From NCBI RefSeq assembly GCF_005771435.1, contig NZ_VANI01000002.1, positions 186,001 through 250,000 on the forward strand: 64,000 nucleotides of DNA, in the 5' to 3' direction. This DNA is from Microbulbifer harenosus (lineage in GTDB: Bacteria > Pseudomonadota > Gammaproteobacteria > Pseudomonadales > Cellvibrionaceae). The notes beneath the pieces are model-generated. The model had not been told where the DNA came from and did no database searches. It was given only the letters and a program-made list of their open reading frames with translations. This document shows, in pieces, positions 17,879 through 26,386 of this stretch. Each line of letters opens with the position of its first letter. Positions within the stretch are counted from its first letter, which is position 1. A program made the translations under genes and the position numbers.

Positions 17879-20284
17879 TCACTTCAGTGGCAGTTTTACC
17901 GTCGCCGCTTCCAGCTGCGGAGCGTTGGCGGTAATGGCGATACCGTCCAGCTTCTCACCCACCCGGATCAGCGCGCTGGCTACACCGTCTTCACTGTTCA
18001 GTGCGGCCGGCGATACCAGTTCCGCATCGCCGCTAACGGAGAAGGTTACCGGGATACCGTTGGTGTGGGTGCGGTTGCCGTTTTTGTCCAGCAGGGCGGC
18101 GTGCACGAACAAAAGGTCTTTGCCGCCGGCCACCGGAGCGATGCCGGCGGTGTCGACGTTCAGCGCCAGCTGCCGAGCTTCGCCGGCGGTGGCCAGGCGA
18201 TGCCTGGCAACTTCCCTGCCGCCTGCATAGGCCACGGCTTCCAGAGTGCCCGGTACAAATTCCGGCAGTTCAAAGTGAAATGGCGGGTGCCTGAGGTTGC
18301 TGAAGCGGCTGTCCGGTGTGGTGCGCGCAATGGCGTTGCCGTTCAACAGAATTTCCACTTCGTCCGCGTTGCTGAAGACATAGAAGCTGCTGCTGGAGTC
18401 CGCCTGCCAGTGGCTGGCGATATGCACCATGTAACCACCTGCCAGCGGGCCGGCAAAATCGTCGGCGTCGCGTTGGCTCTGGTAGAAGTAGTAGCTGAAC
18501 TTGGGTCTGCGTTCGATGCTCATGATGCCGGAGGCTTCCAGGTCATCGGCGTAGCCGCGGTTGTAGTCGAACATCACCCAGTAGCCGTCGGCGAAGGCGG
18601 GCGTGTTGAAGTTGTCGTTGTGCGCTTCCATGATATTGAGCGCCTGCTGCTGCAAACGTTTTTCGCCGTCGCCCAGCAGCTGGCGGCTGGAGCGGTCGGA
18701 CTGCATCAGGTCGCCCCAGCTGTCCTGGTTCAGGCCTGCGTTCATGGCGTAGTATTCCCAGTCCCCATACTCGGACACGATGTAGGGTTTGGTGGGCTCT
18801 TCATAGTGATCCAGGCGATGCTGGCGGGCCTGCAGGTAGATGTCGTAGCCGTAGCTCTGCCAGCCGCCGGAGTAGACATTCTCGCCGGGGAATTCCTCGT
18901 GTACCGCGGCGTGCAGACGGTCGATAAACGGCTCGGGCATCCAGGATTCATTCAGCGAGCACTCCCAGGCCAATACCGAGGGGTGGTTGCGGTCGCGGCG
19001 GATAAGATCGCGGCAGGTCTGTACCACGTGGTCCTGAAAGGCGGGATTGTCGCTGTAATACTGCCAGCCGAGCACCGCGTCCAGCAGTACCAGACCCAGC
19101 TCGTCAGCGGCACGCATAAATGCCTTGGCGTGGGGGTAGTGGGACAGGCGCACATAGTCGAAACCCGCGGCCTTGATCAGCGCCGCATCGCGGTACTGCG
19201 CCGCATCGGACAGGGCATAACCCACATAGGGGTATTCCTGATGGCGATTGACGCCGCGCAGGAACGTTTTTTCCCCGTTGATAAACAGCTCGCCATTTTC
19301 CAGACGGAACTCGCGAATACCGATGCGGGTGTGCTCTTCGTCCACCAGTGCGTCGCCCGCGTAGACACGGGTGTGCAGGTCATAGAGGTTTGGGGAAGAC
19401 GGCGACCACAGCTTGGGGGCATCGACGGACAGCGTCTGTCTGTCGGTGACCGCAGCTTCTGCGCTGCTCGGGATCTGCTGCTGCGCGCTGGCGACTACTT
19501 TGTCTCCGTCCAGCAGGCGGTGCTCTATGCGCAGTGCGCCGGTGTGCTCACCGTTGCGCAGGTGGGTCTGTACCTGCACCTGCGCGGATTGTTCGGAGAC
19601 CAGGGAATAGCGCACGAACAGGCCGCCGGAGGCCACTTCACCGGCGTGTACCGGGTCGCTGATATGCACTGGATTCTCTACCCGCAGCCAGGCGTTGCGG
19701 TAGAGGCCGCCGTACATATTGAAATCGAGTTTTTCCAGTGGCTTGGGACCGGTGGTTTCGTTATCGCGATTGTCCAGACGCACCAGCAGCTGATTTTTTC
19801 CGGGCTTCAGGTGATCGCTGAGATCGACAGTAAACGGCAGGTAGCCCCCCAGATGGGACGCGATTTTTTCGCCGTTCAGCCATACTTCCGCGGCGTTCAT
19901 TGCCCCTTCAAAATCGATGTACACCCGTTTGCCAGCCCAGCCGCCACTGCTGTCTATGGCATCAGTGTCGATGGTGCGCCGATACCAGGCATCGCCCTGC
20001 CACTGGTCGTTGACAATACGCGGTTCGATACGCGGGGTGTGGGGCAGGGCGACCTTCTGCCAGTCTGCGGATTGCCGCACCTGTTCCTTGGTGAGTACCT
20101 CGTCGGCACGGGTGAACTCCCAGCCCTTGTTCAGACTGATCGGCTGGCCTACCCCGTGTTGCGCGGCACTGATGGTAAGGGCAGTACGATTTTGCTCCGG
20201 TTTCTGCTCCGGACCGGACTGGCCGCAGGCGGCGAGAGCGAGCGCGCTGGCGAGCAGGCCACTTTTTATGGCAAGGGATTTCAT
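17879..20284 (-). CDS. Glycoside hydrolase family 2 beta-galactosidase, lipoprotein
   Basis: An 801-residue GH2 enzyme with a lipoprotein signal (lipobox LALAAC, C20). An N-terminal jelly-roll sugar-binding domain is followed by an immunoglobulin-like domain and a TIM barrel starting near LFINGEKTFLRGVNRHQE. The acid/base is E446 in CSLNES and the likely nucleophile E505 in YIVSEYGDWE. A C-terminal beta-sandwich extension (from about 630) includes an invasin-like segment. It probably removes terminal beta-galactose from galactan oligosaccharides made by the GH53 enzyme; its start overlaps that gene's stop by four bases (ATGA). Residue +2 is Gly, consistent with outer-membrane sorting. Confidence 0.9.
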   Translation of the reverse strand: MKSLAIKSGLLASALALAACGQSGPEQKPEQNRTALTISAAQHGVGQPISLNKGWEFTRADEVLTKEQVRQSADWQKVALPHTPRIEPRIVNDQWQGDAWYRRTIDTDAIDSSGGWAGKRVYIDFEGAMNAAEVWLNGEKIASHLGGYLPFTVDLSDHLKPGKNQLLVRLDNRDNETTGPKPLEKLDFNMYGGLYRNAWLRVENPVHISDPVHAGEVASGGLFVRYSLVSEQSAQVQVQTHLRNGEHTGALRIEHRLLDGDKVVASAQQQIPSSAEAAVTDRQTLSVDAPKLWSPSSPNLYDLHTRVYAGDALVDEEHTRIGIREFRLENGELFINGEKTFLRGVNRHQEYPYVGYALSDAAQYRDAALIKAAGFDYVRLSHYPHAKAFMRAADELGLVLLDAVLGWQYYSDNPAFQDHVVQTCRDLIRRDRNHPSVLAWECSLNESWMPEPFIDRLHAAVHEEFPGENVYSGGWQSYGYDIYLQARQHRLDHYEEPTKPYIVSEYGDWEYYAMNAGLNQDSWGDLMQSDRSSRQLLGDGEKRLQQQALNIMEAHNDNFNTPAFADGYWVMFDYNRGYADDLEASGIMSIERRPKFSYYFYQSQRDADDFAGPLAGGYMVHIASHWQADSSSSFYVFSNADEVEILLNGNAIARTTPDSRFSNLRHPPFHFELPEFVPGTLEAVAYAGGREVARHRLATAGEARQLALNVDTAGIAPVAGGKDLLFVHAALLDKNGNRTHTNGIPVTFSVSGDAELVSPAALNSEDGVASALIRVGEKLDGIAITANAPQLEAATVKLPLK

Positions 20285-21495
20285 TGTTTGTCCTCGGTGT
20301 TCTTCATCGCGGATTTTTTATCGGTACCCATTTCCGCGGCAGGGGTTGCGGCGTGACGCTTGAAAAATGCCAGGGACGGCAGCGGTGCATTGTGCCTTGC
20401 CGGGTCGAACATCCCGGCATTTTCCCAGTGGGAGCCCTGGCCCCACAGGGTTTTGCACTGCGTGCTGACCCAGGCGGGCTCCCAGTAGACCACGCCGATG
20501 CCCCCGGCATTTTTTACCGTGTTGGCGAGGTCGTCCAGGTAGCGCAGTTGGCCCTCCGCCGTGGCGGGATACCCGGGCACCAGGCTGTCACTGCCGAGCA
20601 CGTTTTCCGCCTGGTCGTAATTCTTCAGTGTCCAGGGATAGGAGGTTTCGACGATGATCACGTCTTTGCCGAATTTCTCCCGCAGTTCGACGATGGCCTC
20701 ACCCACGGAAGACACACTGTACTCGGACCATTTGCCGTAATAGCTGAGACCGATCAGCTCGTAATCCTGTTGCAGGTATTTTTCCGCATCCGCAAACCAG
20801 TTGAGGGCATTCTCCGGCTGCGCGATGTGCAGCATACGCTGGATGTCGGTGTTGTGTTGCCGGTTGAAATCCGCCACCGCCTGCAAGCCGCGGTCCAGCA
20901 GGGCGGCGTTTCTGTGCCAGTCAATGGTTTCGTGCTGCATGGATTCCGCGGTTTGCAGAATCTCGTTATTGGTTTCGTTGCCAACCTGCACCATGTCTGG
21001 CACCAGGCCGCGGCGCTCAAGCTCGGCGAGGGAATCAAAGGTGTAGCGGTAGAGGGCGTCGCCCAGTGCCGCGGTATCGCCCACGATGTGTTCCCAGGCG
21101 GCGGGCACAATCTGCTTTTCGGGATCGGCCCAGGTGTCGGAGTAGTGGAAGTCCAGCAGTACCGGCAGGCCGGCCTGTTTGGCGCGGGCCAGCATTTTGG
21201 CGGCGTCTTCAAAGTTGGAATAGTTGGTCCATTGCGGGTTGTGCCACAGGCGTACTCTCACCAGGTTGGTGCCGGCATCCGCAAAGATCTGTACCGGGTC
21301 GCGGGCTTCGCCGTTGACCAGAAAGCGGGCGCCGCAATCTTCCATTTCATTGACGTAGGAGAGGTCCGCGCCGGCGTAAAACAGAGGGGCTTCCGCTGCA
21401 ACGGTGGAACTGGTGGGGGTGGAGTTAATCGTGGGGGTGGATTGGCATCCGGCCAGCGCTGCGGCGAGGCCGAGCAAAAAAATCTGATTTCGCAT
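20281..21495 (-). CDS. Arabinogalactan endo-beta-1,4-galactanase (GH53), lipoprotein
   Basis: A 404-residue GH53 enzyme. A lipoprotein signal (LAGC, C17) and a short Ser/Thr linker precede the barrel: LFYAGADLSYVNEMEDCGARF, NLVRVRLWHNPQ and DFHYSDTWADP are typical. The acid/base is E174 in VQVGNETNNE and the nucleophile E283 in IIVETSYPW. It cuts beta-1,4-galactan chains, such as pectin side chains or galactan, at the cell surface. It lies between the TonB receptor and the beta-galactosidase on one strand. Confidence 0.95.
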   Translation of the reverse strand: MRNQIFLLGLAAALAGCQSTPTINSTPTSSTVAAEAPLFYAGADLSYVNEMEDCGARFLVNGEARDPVQIFADAGTNLVRVRLWHNPQWTNYSNFEDAAKMLARAKQAGLPVLLDFHYSDTWADPEKQIVPAAWEHIVGDTAALGDALYRYTFDSLAELERRGLVPDMVQVGNETNNEILQTAESMQHETIDWHRNAALLDRGLQAVADFNRQHNTDIQRMLHIAQPENALNWFADAEKYLQQDYELIGLSYYGKWSEYSVSSVGEAIVELREKFGKDVIIVETSYPWTLKNYDQAENVLGSDSLVPGYPATAEGQLRYLDDLANTVKNAGGIGVVYWEPAWVSTQCKTLWGQGSHWENAGMFDPARHNAPLPSLAFFKRHAATPAAEMGTDKKSAMKNTEDKQ

Positions 21496-21538
21496 GGGAT
21501 TCCAGTCAGAAACTCAGTAGGCATCGGCGAGATGGAAA

Positions 21539-21564
21539 GGACCGGGCGGCGGGGCGCCCGGTCC
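21539..21564 (-). terminator. Intercistronic GC-rich hairpin after the TonB receptor
   Basis: Stem GGACCGGGCG (21539-21548) with CGCCCGGTCC (21555-21564). On the minus strand it is followed by CCTTTCC, only a short T run. It may attenuate or stabilise the receptor mRNA relative to the galactanase genes. Confidence 0.5.
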
Positions 21565-21592
21565 AGTGACGAAGAGTCCAGCAACCGGAAAC

Positions 21593-24304
21593 TTACAGTT
21601 TCCAGTTGAAGCCGACGCTGAAGCGGCGGCCAAATTCTTCGTACTTGTTGATGTGATACGGGTTGTTGGATTCCAGTCCGTACACCTCGTAGGGCTCGTC
21701 CGTGAGGTTCTGTACCTGGAATAGCAGTTTCAGGTTCTCCGTCGCCTCGTACGACATGCTGAGATCCACATATCCCTCGTCGGCGTTGACCCCTTCCTCG
21801 CCGGAGACGCGGTTGATGTCCCGCTGGAATTCACTGCGGTAGTTGTAGGAAACGCGGGTTTCAAAGCCGTTCATGTAGTACCACAGGGTGGCGGTGCCCA
21901 CGTGTTCAGACAGTCCGGTGAGGCCGAACGGTGTGGCATTCAGCGGGGTGCCCTGCTTGATGTTGGATTCGGTAAAGGCGTAGTTCGCGTAAATACCGAG
22001 GCCACTGAGGTAACCGGGCAGGAAGGTGAGGGGCTGCTGGTACATCAACTCGTAACCACGGATATAGCCGCCACTGCCGTTGACCGGCAGCGACACGCTG
22101 TATTCGGTGCCTTCGTATTCCACGGTTTCGGCGCCCGCTTCGCGAGAAATGAACGATTCCATGTCCTTGTAGAACAGGGTGGCGGCGACGCTGCTGTTCT
22201 CCGCGAAGTACCACTCGTAGCTGAGGTCCGTCTGATTGGCGCGGAAGGGCTCAAGGTAGGGGTTGCCGGAGCCGGACTCTCCGGGGTTGGCGCCCCACTG
22301 GTCCTGTCCCAGATCCAGCGCCGGGCTCAGCCAGTCCAGCGGTGCGCGGGCGATGGTCTTCGCCACCGCGAGGCGTACCTGGCTGTCTTCGGTTACGCCA
22401 AAATTGAGGTTCAGGCTGGGCAGTACATCGGTGTAGCGGTTGTCGGTGCTGACCGCGATGGCTTCTGCGGGAATCTCGGCCCAGCTACCGTCGGCGTTTT
22501 CAACCCATACGGCCGGGGTGATCTGGTGGCTGCTGGTGGCGGTGTCGGTGCGCGCCCAGCGGACACCCACGTTACCGGTGACCGGGATGCCGGCGATGGC
22601 AGTGTCGAGATTCAGTTGTACAAACGCCGCGGTGATGTCTTCGTTCACCTCCCAGCTGCCCATCAGATCGTTGTGATCGCCCGGTGTGGGGTTTGTGAGG
22701 CCGTTGAAGTAATCGGCAATCACCGTTTCGCGGTCGAGCGCCAGGTATTCCGGCAGATCGCTCCAGTAGTCCTCGCCGGCGGCATCAATCACCAGGTCGG
22801 AGGTAATCGTGTTGCCGTCCACGGCGAATTGCTCCCAGCGCTGGGCGTCGACGCTCTTTTCCCGCTGCGATACGCGGGTGCCAAAAGACACCGAGGAGAA
22901 AATACCGTCGCTGAACAGGTAATCCGCGTTCAGGGCGACTGCGCTGATGGTGTCGGAACCGGATGCCAGCGGGCGCACTTCGATATTATCGATGACATTC
23001 TGGTTGAGATCGGTGAGGCTGACACCCGGGTCGAGCACAAAGGTCATGCGGTTGTCGCCGGTCGCACCGAAGGTGGCGTACATGTCTTCGCTGGTATTGA
23101 CGGTGCGCAGAGAGGCCCAGCGGCGGTCGCGATCGGCGGAAGAGTAGGAGAGGTCGGCACCGAATACCCAGGACTCGGTATTCCACTCCAGCGCCAGGCC
23201 GTGGCTCTGGAGGGAATCTTTCTGGGTAAACTCTTCGTTCAGGTTGCGCAGGGAACTCAGGCCCACGCGACCGCTGAGCAGGTCGACAGTGCCGGCGTCC
23301 GAGTTGGCGTACTGGCTGTCGATACTTTTGATGATATCCCACTGGCGTGCGTACGCCGGGTCTATCTCGAAGTCGAAGCCGCGTTGGGTCTCGTCGATCT
23401 CCAGACGGGAATAGAAAAAGTCGTAGCTCAGGCTGAAGGCGTCGCTCGGCTCCCAGGCGACCACCGCCATGGTGCCGAGGCGCTTGTCGCTGCCGCCGCG
23501 CACCAGTGCAGAACCACCCCACGGGGCGTTGACGTTCTTGCCCTCTTCGTCATTCCACTGCGTGTTGTGCCAGGTGTCGCCGTAGTTCCAGAGCTCCGCG
23601 CGTTGGGTGCCGATCGGCTGCTCCTGGCCGGAGATACCGATGGCTACCCCCAGAGTGTCGTCGGCGAACTTGTCGATAAAGGCGACACTGTAGCGGGTGC
23701 CAATACCACTGTTGATGGCGTCGTCAATGCCGCTCGCCAGTTCTTGTTGCGAGCCGCGAAAATTGATCGAAACCACGCGCTCATCGTAGTCCAGGGGCGC
23801 CACCGTTTTCAGGTTGACGGTGCCGGATACGCCGCCCTCGGTGAGGCTGGCGGTGGGGGATTTGTATACCTGTGCGGCGTTGATCAGCTCTGACGGGAAC
23901 TGGTCGTAGCGGATATTGCGGTCTTCTTCGACGGTGGCAACCTCGCGGCCGTTCAGGGTGGTAAGGCCGAGCTGGCCGCCCATGCCGCGGATGGAAATCT
24001 GGCTGCCGTTGCCGCGGTCGCGGTCCTGTGCCAGGCCCGGCAGGCGCGCCAGTGTCTCGGTAATGGAGACGTCCGGCAGCTGGCCGATGTCTTCGGCGGA
24101 GATCGCTTCAACAATACTGTTGGCGTCGCGCTTCTGGTTCAGTGCTGACTGCAGGCTCTTCTGGTAGGTGCCGGTAACAACGATCTCTTCCAGTACTGCG
24201 TCACTGTCCTCCTGCGCCACGGTGATGGAGGTGGTGAGTCCCAGTGCCAGCATCAAGGCGGCCTGGCTGACGGCGGACTGAGGGTGGTGGATCTTTATCA
24301 TTGT
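21593..24304 (-). CDS. TonB-dependent receptor, Xanthomonas/Caulobacter carbohydrate type
   Basis: A 903-residue outer-membrane receptor. A signal peptide ends near ITVAQ. The TonB-box region reads AVLEEIVVTGTYQKSLQSALNQKRDANSIVEAISAEDIG, then a plug with LPDVSITETLARLPG, and the barrel ends in a C-terminal Phe-rich strand (RRFSVGFNWKL). These features fit the TonB-Xanth-Caul receptors that import oligosaccharides. Being first in the operon with GH53 and GH2, galactan oligosaccharides are the likely ligand. An ATG at 24313 is also in frame, but AAGGATG would be too close to it; 24304 has better spacing. Confidence 0.93.
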   Translation of the reverse strand, partial: TMIKIHHPQSAVSQAALMLALGLTTSITVAQEDSDAVLEEIVVTGTYQKSLQSALNQKRDANSIVEAISAEDIGQLPDVSITETLARLPGLAQDRDRGNGSQISIRGMGGQLGLTTLNGREVATVEEDRNIRYDQFPSELINAAQVYKSPTASLTEGGVSGTVNLKTVAPLDYDERVVSINFRGSQQELASGIDDAINSGIGTRYSVAFIDKFADDTLGVAIGISGQEQPIGTQRAELWNYGDTWHNTQWNDEEGKNVNAPWGGSALVRGGSDKRLGTMAVVAWEPSDAFSLSYDFFYSRLEIDETQRGFDFEIDPAYARQWDIIKSIDSQYANSDAGTVDLLSGRVGLSSLRNLNEEFTQKDSLQSHGLALEWNTESWVFGADLSYSSADRDRRWASLRTVNTSEDMYATFGATGDNRMTFVLDPGVSLTDLNQNVIDNIEVRPLASGSDTISAVALNADYLFSDGIFSSVSFGTRVSQREKSVDAQRWEQFAVDGNTITSDLVIDAAGEDYWSDLPEYLALDRETVIADYFNGLTNPTPGDHNDLMGSWEVNEDITAAFVQLNLDTAIAGIPVTGNVGVRWARTDTATSSHQITPAVWVENADGSWAEIPAEAIAVSTDNRYTDVLPSLNLNFGVTEDSQVRLAVAKTIARAPLDWLSPALDLGQDQWGANPGESGSGNPYLEPFRANQTDLSYEWYFAENSSVAATLFYKDMESFISREAGAETVEYEGTEYSVSLPVNGSGGYIRGYELMYQQPLTFLPGYLSGLGIYANYAFTESNIKQGTPLNATPFGLTGLSEHVGTATLWYYMNGFETRVSYNYRSEFQRDINRVSGEEGVNADEGYVDLSMSYEATENLKLLFQVQNLTDEPYEVYGLESNNPYHINKYEEFGRRFSVGFNWKL

Positions 24305-24392
24305 CGCTCTCATCCTTATGGTGTTCTGTCGGTCTATTTTTGTGACTTCGCTTCGTACAAAACGTCAATTCTCGTGTACTGCTGGTCAAATA

Positions 24393-24411
24393 TATATGAT
24401 AAATACTATCA
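24393..24411. promoter_or_regulatory. Candidate operator between the TonB receptor and dehydrogenase genes
   Basis: It contains the 13-mer TATATGATAAATA also found at 16974, and an inverted repeat TGATA-AATAC-TATCA (24397-24411). The 245-base divergent region also has TATTTGTC at about 24436, resembling the ATTTGTCAT half of the site before gntR. This is consistent with one regulator controlling both divergent units. Confidence 0.5.
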
Positions 24412-24549
24412 AAAGCAACGAGGTTGTCCCGTCCTATTTGTCTTAATAATAATATAAATCGACTTGCAGGCGGGGATTCAGTATCTTTGGCCCTGGCAAC
24501 CAGAGCCCGAATGTTTAAACCCGACCGAAAATAAGAGAGGTGATGAGTT

Positions 24550-25374
24550 ATGTCCCATGACGATCTGCAAATGGATGATTTCGACCAGGTGTTTGCCAGT
24601 GGTGAGCTGGAGAAAATTACCCCTTACTGGGACCTTGAAGGCAAGCGGGTGTTTATTACCGGCGGCGGCTCGGGTATTGGCGCCTATCTCACCGCGGCGT
24701 TTGCTCTGCAGGGCGCGCGGGTGAGCTTTGTTTCCCTGCGCGATGCGCCAGCGGCGCAGTTATGCGCTCAGATTGAGGCCAAGACCGGCCAGCGCCCTCA
24801 TTACAGCCTCTGTGATATTCGCGACCTCGCTGCGCTTGAACAGGCGATGGCGGATGCGGTGGCGGCAATGGGCGGGCTCGACGTATTGGTGAACAACGCC
24901 GCCCGCGACACGCGCCACTCAATCGACAGCCTGACACCGGAACAGTGGGACGACTCCCTCAATACCAACCTGCGCCCGCAGTTTTTCGCCATGCAGTGGG
25001 CGGCGCGGGCGATGGAGAAATCCGGCGCTGGCAGTATCGTCAACCTGGGGTCCAACTCGGCCAACCTGGCGCTGGCTGGTTATCCCGCCTATGTCACCGC
25101 GAAAACCGCCATTGTCGGCCTGACCCGCGCGGCGGCGCGGGAACTGGGTGAAAAGGGTATTCGCGTCAATGCATTGATCCCCGGCTGGATCATGACCGAG
25201 CGTCAGAAACGTCTGTGGGTTACTGAAGAGGCGTTGCAGGAGTGCCTGGCGGAACAGAGCCTGAAGTTCCCGATCCAGGGCGAAGATCTGGTGGAGTCGG
25301 CATTGTTTCTCGCCTCCCGCGCGTCGCGCGCGATTACCGGCCAGCAACTGATTGTGGATGGCGGTCGTGTCTGA
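24550..25374 (+). CDS. SDR-family sugar 1-dehydrogenase (probable D-galactose dehydrogenase)
   Basis: A 274-residue short-chain dehydrogenase. The cofactor motif TGGGSGIG is at residues 38-45, NNAA at 115-118, S168 and Y181/K185 (YVTAK) form the catalytic set, and RVNALIPGWI follows. Related SDRs oxidise aldoses such as galactose, arabinose or rhamnose to lactones. Next to a lactonase and opposite the galactanase operon, D-galactose to galactonolactone is the best reading. GAGAGGTGATGAG lies just before the ATG at 24550. About 30 residues precede the Rossmann fold, longer than usual. Confidence 0.87.
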   Translation: MSHDDLQMDDFDQVFASGELEKITPYWDLEGKRVFITGGGSGIGAYLTAAFALQGARVSFVSLRDAPAAQLCAQIEAKTGQRPHYSLCDIRDLAALEQAMADAVAAMGGLDVLVNNAARDTRHSIDSLTPEQWDDSLNTNLRPQFFAMQWAARAMEKSGAGSIVNLGSNSANLALAGYPAYVTAKTAIVGLTRAAARELGEKGIRVNALIPGWIMTERQKRLWVTEEALQECLAEQSLKFPIQGEDLVESALFLASRASRAITGQQLIVDGGRV

Positions 25375-26293
25375 AATCGCAACCGGTATGCAGGGAAAGG
25401 TAGAGCTGGAGCTGGTCAACATTCTGCCAGTGGCGAACCAGTTGGGTGAATGCCCGCTGTGGCACCCCGAGCGCCAGCAGCTGTACTGGACGGATATTCT
25501 CGGCTGCAGGCTTTACCGCTATACCCCGACCACGGATGCGCTCGAGGTGTTCGATACCGAAGAGCGGCTGGCATCTTTCGGGTTTATCCGGGGCAGCGAC
25601 TGGCTCATCTGCGGCTTCGCCAGCGGCATCGCGCGCTACCAGCCGCAAAGCGGCGAAGTGGAATGGCTGTACCGCCTGCCGGACCAGCGCGAGCTGCGCC
25701 TCAATGATGGTCGGGTAGATCCGCAGGGTCGGTTCTGGGTGGGGGCGATGATTGAAAACGGCGACCATGTTGCGCGGTCCGGTTTTCCCGAGGCACACCT
25801 GTACTGCTGTGACCCTGATGGCCGGGTCACCGAGCACTTGGGGGATATCCGCATCAGCAACAGCCTGAGTTGGTCGTCCGCAGGGGATAGGCTGTACTTC
25901 GCAGACTCACCCCGCCATGAAATCTATTCATATGAATTTGACGCCGTGAGCGGGCAATTGGGGGAGAAAATCCTATTTGCGCGGACACCGGCCGGGGTTC
26001 ACCCGGATGGCTCTACGGTAGATGCCGAAGGTCACCTGTGGAATGCGCATTGGGGGGCTTCGCAGCTGGTGCGTTATGGCGCCGACGGAGCGATATCCGA
26101 GACCTTCCCGTTACCGGCGAGCCAGCCTACCTGCTGCGCGTTCGGCGGAGCCGACTTCGATACGCTGTTTGTGACCAGCGCCTGCTGTGGGCTCGACGAT
26201 ACGCAACTGGTGCGAGAGCCGGAAGCGGGAAATCTGCTGATCTACCGTGTGCATAACGCGCGCGGTAGAGCCGAAGCCCTGTTTGCCTCATAG
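25358..26293 (+). CDS. SMP-30/gluconolactonase-family lactonase (probable galactonolactonase)
   Basis: About 310 residues of a six-bladed propeller lactonase. The metal-site Glu is in NQLGECPLWHPE, Asn in RLNDGRVDPQGRFWVG, Asn in ISNSLSWS and Asp in HPDGSTVDAEG. It would open galactonolactone made by the preceding dehydrogenase. The start is uncertain: ATG 25358 or GTG 25367 overlap the dehydrogenase stop, and ATG 25388 lies just after it; none has a good ribosome binding site. Overlap suggests coupling. Confidence 0.88.
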   Translation: MAVVSEIATGMQGKVELELVNILPVANQLGECPLWHPERQQLYWTDILGCRLYRYTPTTDALEVFDTEERLASFGFIRGSDWLICGFASGIARYQPQSGEVEWLYRLPDQRELRLNDGRVDPQGRFWVGAMIENGDHVARSGFPEAHLYCCDPDGRVTEHLGDIRISNSLSWSSAGDRLYFADSPRHEIYSYEFDAVSGQLGEKILFARTPAGVHPDGSTVDAEGHLWNAHWGASQLVRYGADGAISETFPLPASQPTCCAFGGADFDTLFVTSACCGLDDTQLVREPEAGNLLIYRVHNARGRAEALFAS

Positions 26294-26324
26294 CGCGATT
26301 CGGCTGCCCACAGGGCGGTGCCGG

Positions 26325-26340
26325 CCTCCTCGGGAGGAGG
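26325..26340. terminator. Hairpin between convergent lactonase and pgi genes
   Basis: CCTCCT (26325-26330) pairs with AGGAGG (26335-26340) around CGGG, with partial outer pairing. No clear T run follows; a weak bidirectional terminator is possible. Confidence 0.35.
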
Positions 26341-26386
26341 CACGGCGTCTTTCCGGCGTTGGCTTCCGTGCCTGGCACCGTCCGAT

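Noticed and set aside
18065..20356. Plus-strand open frame of 763 codons opposite the GH2 gene
   Set aside because: Antisense shadow of a gene with a signal peptide, catalytic glutamates and correct length.
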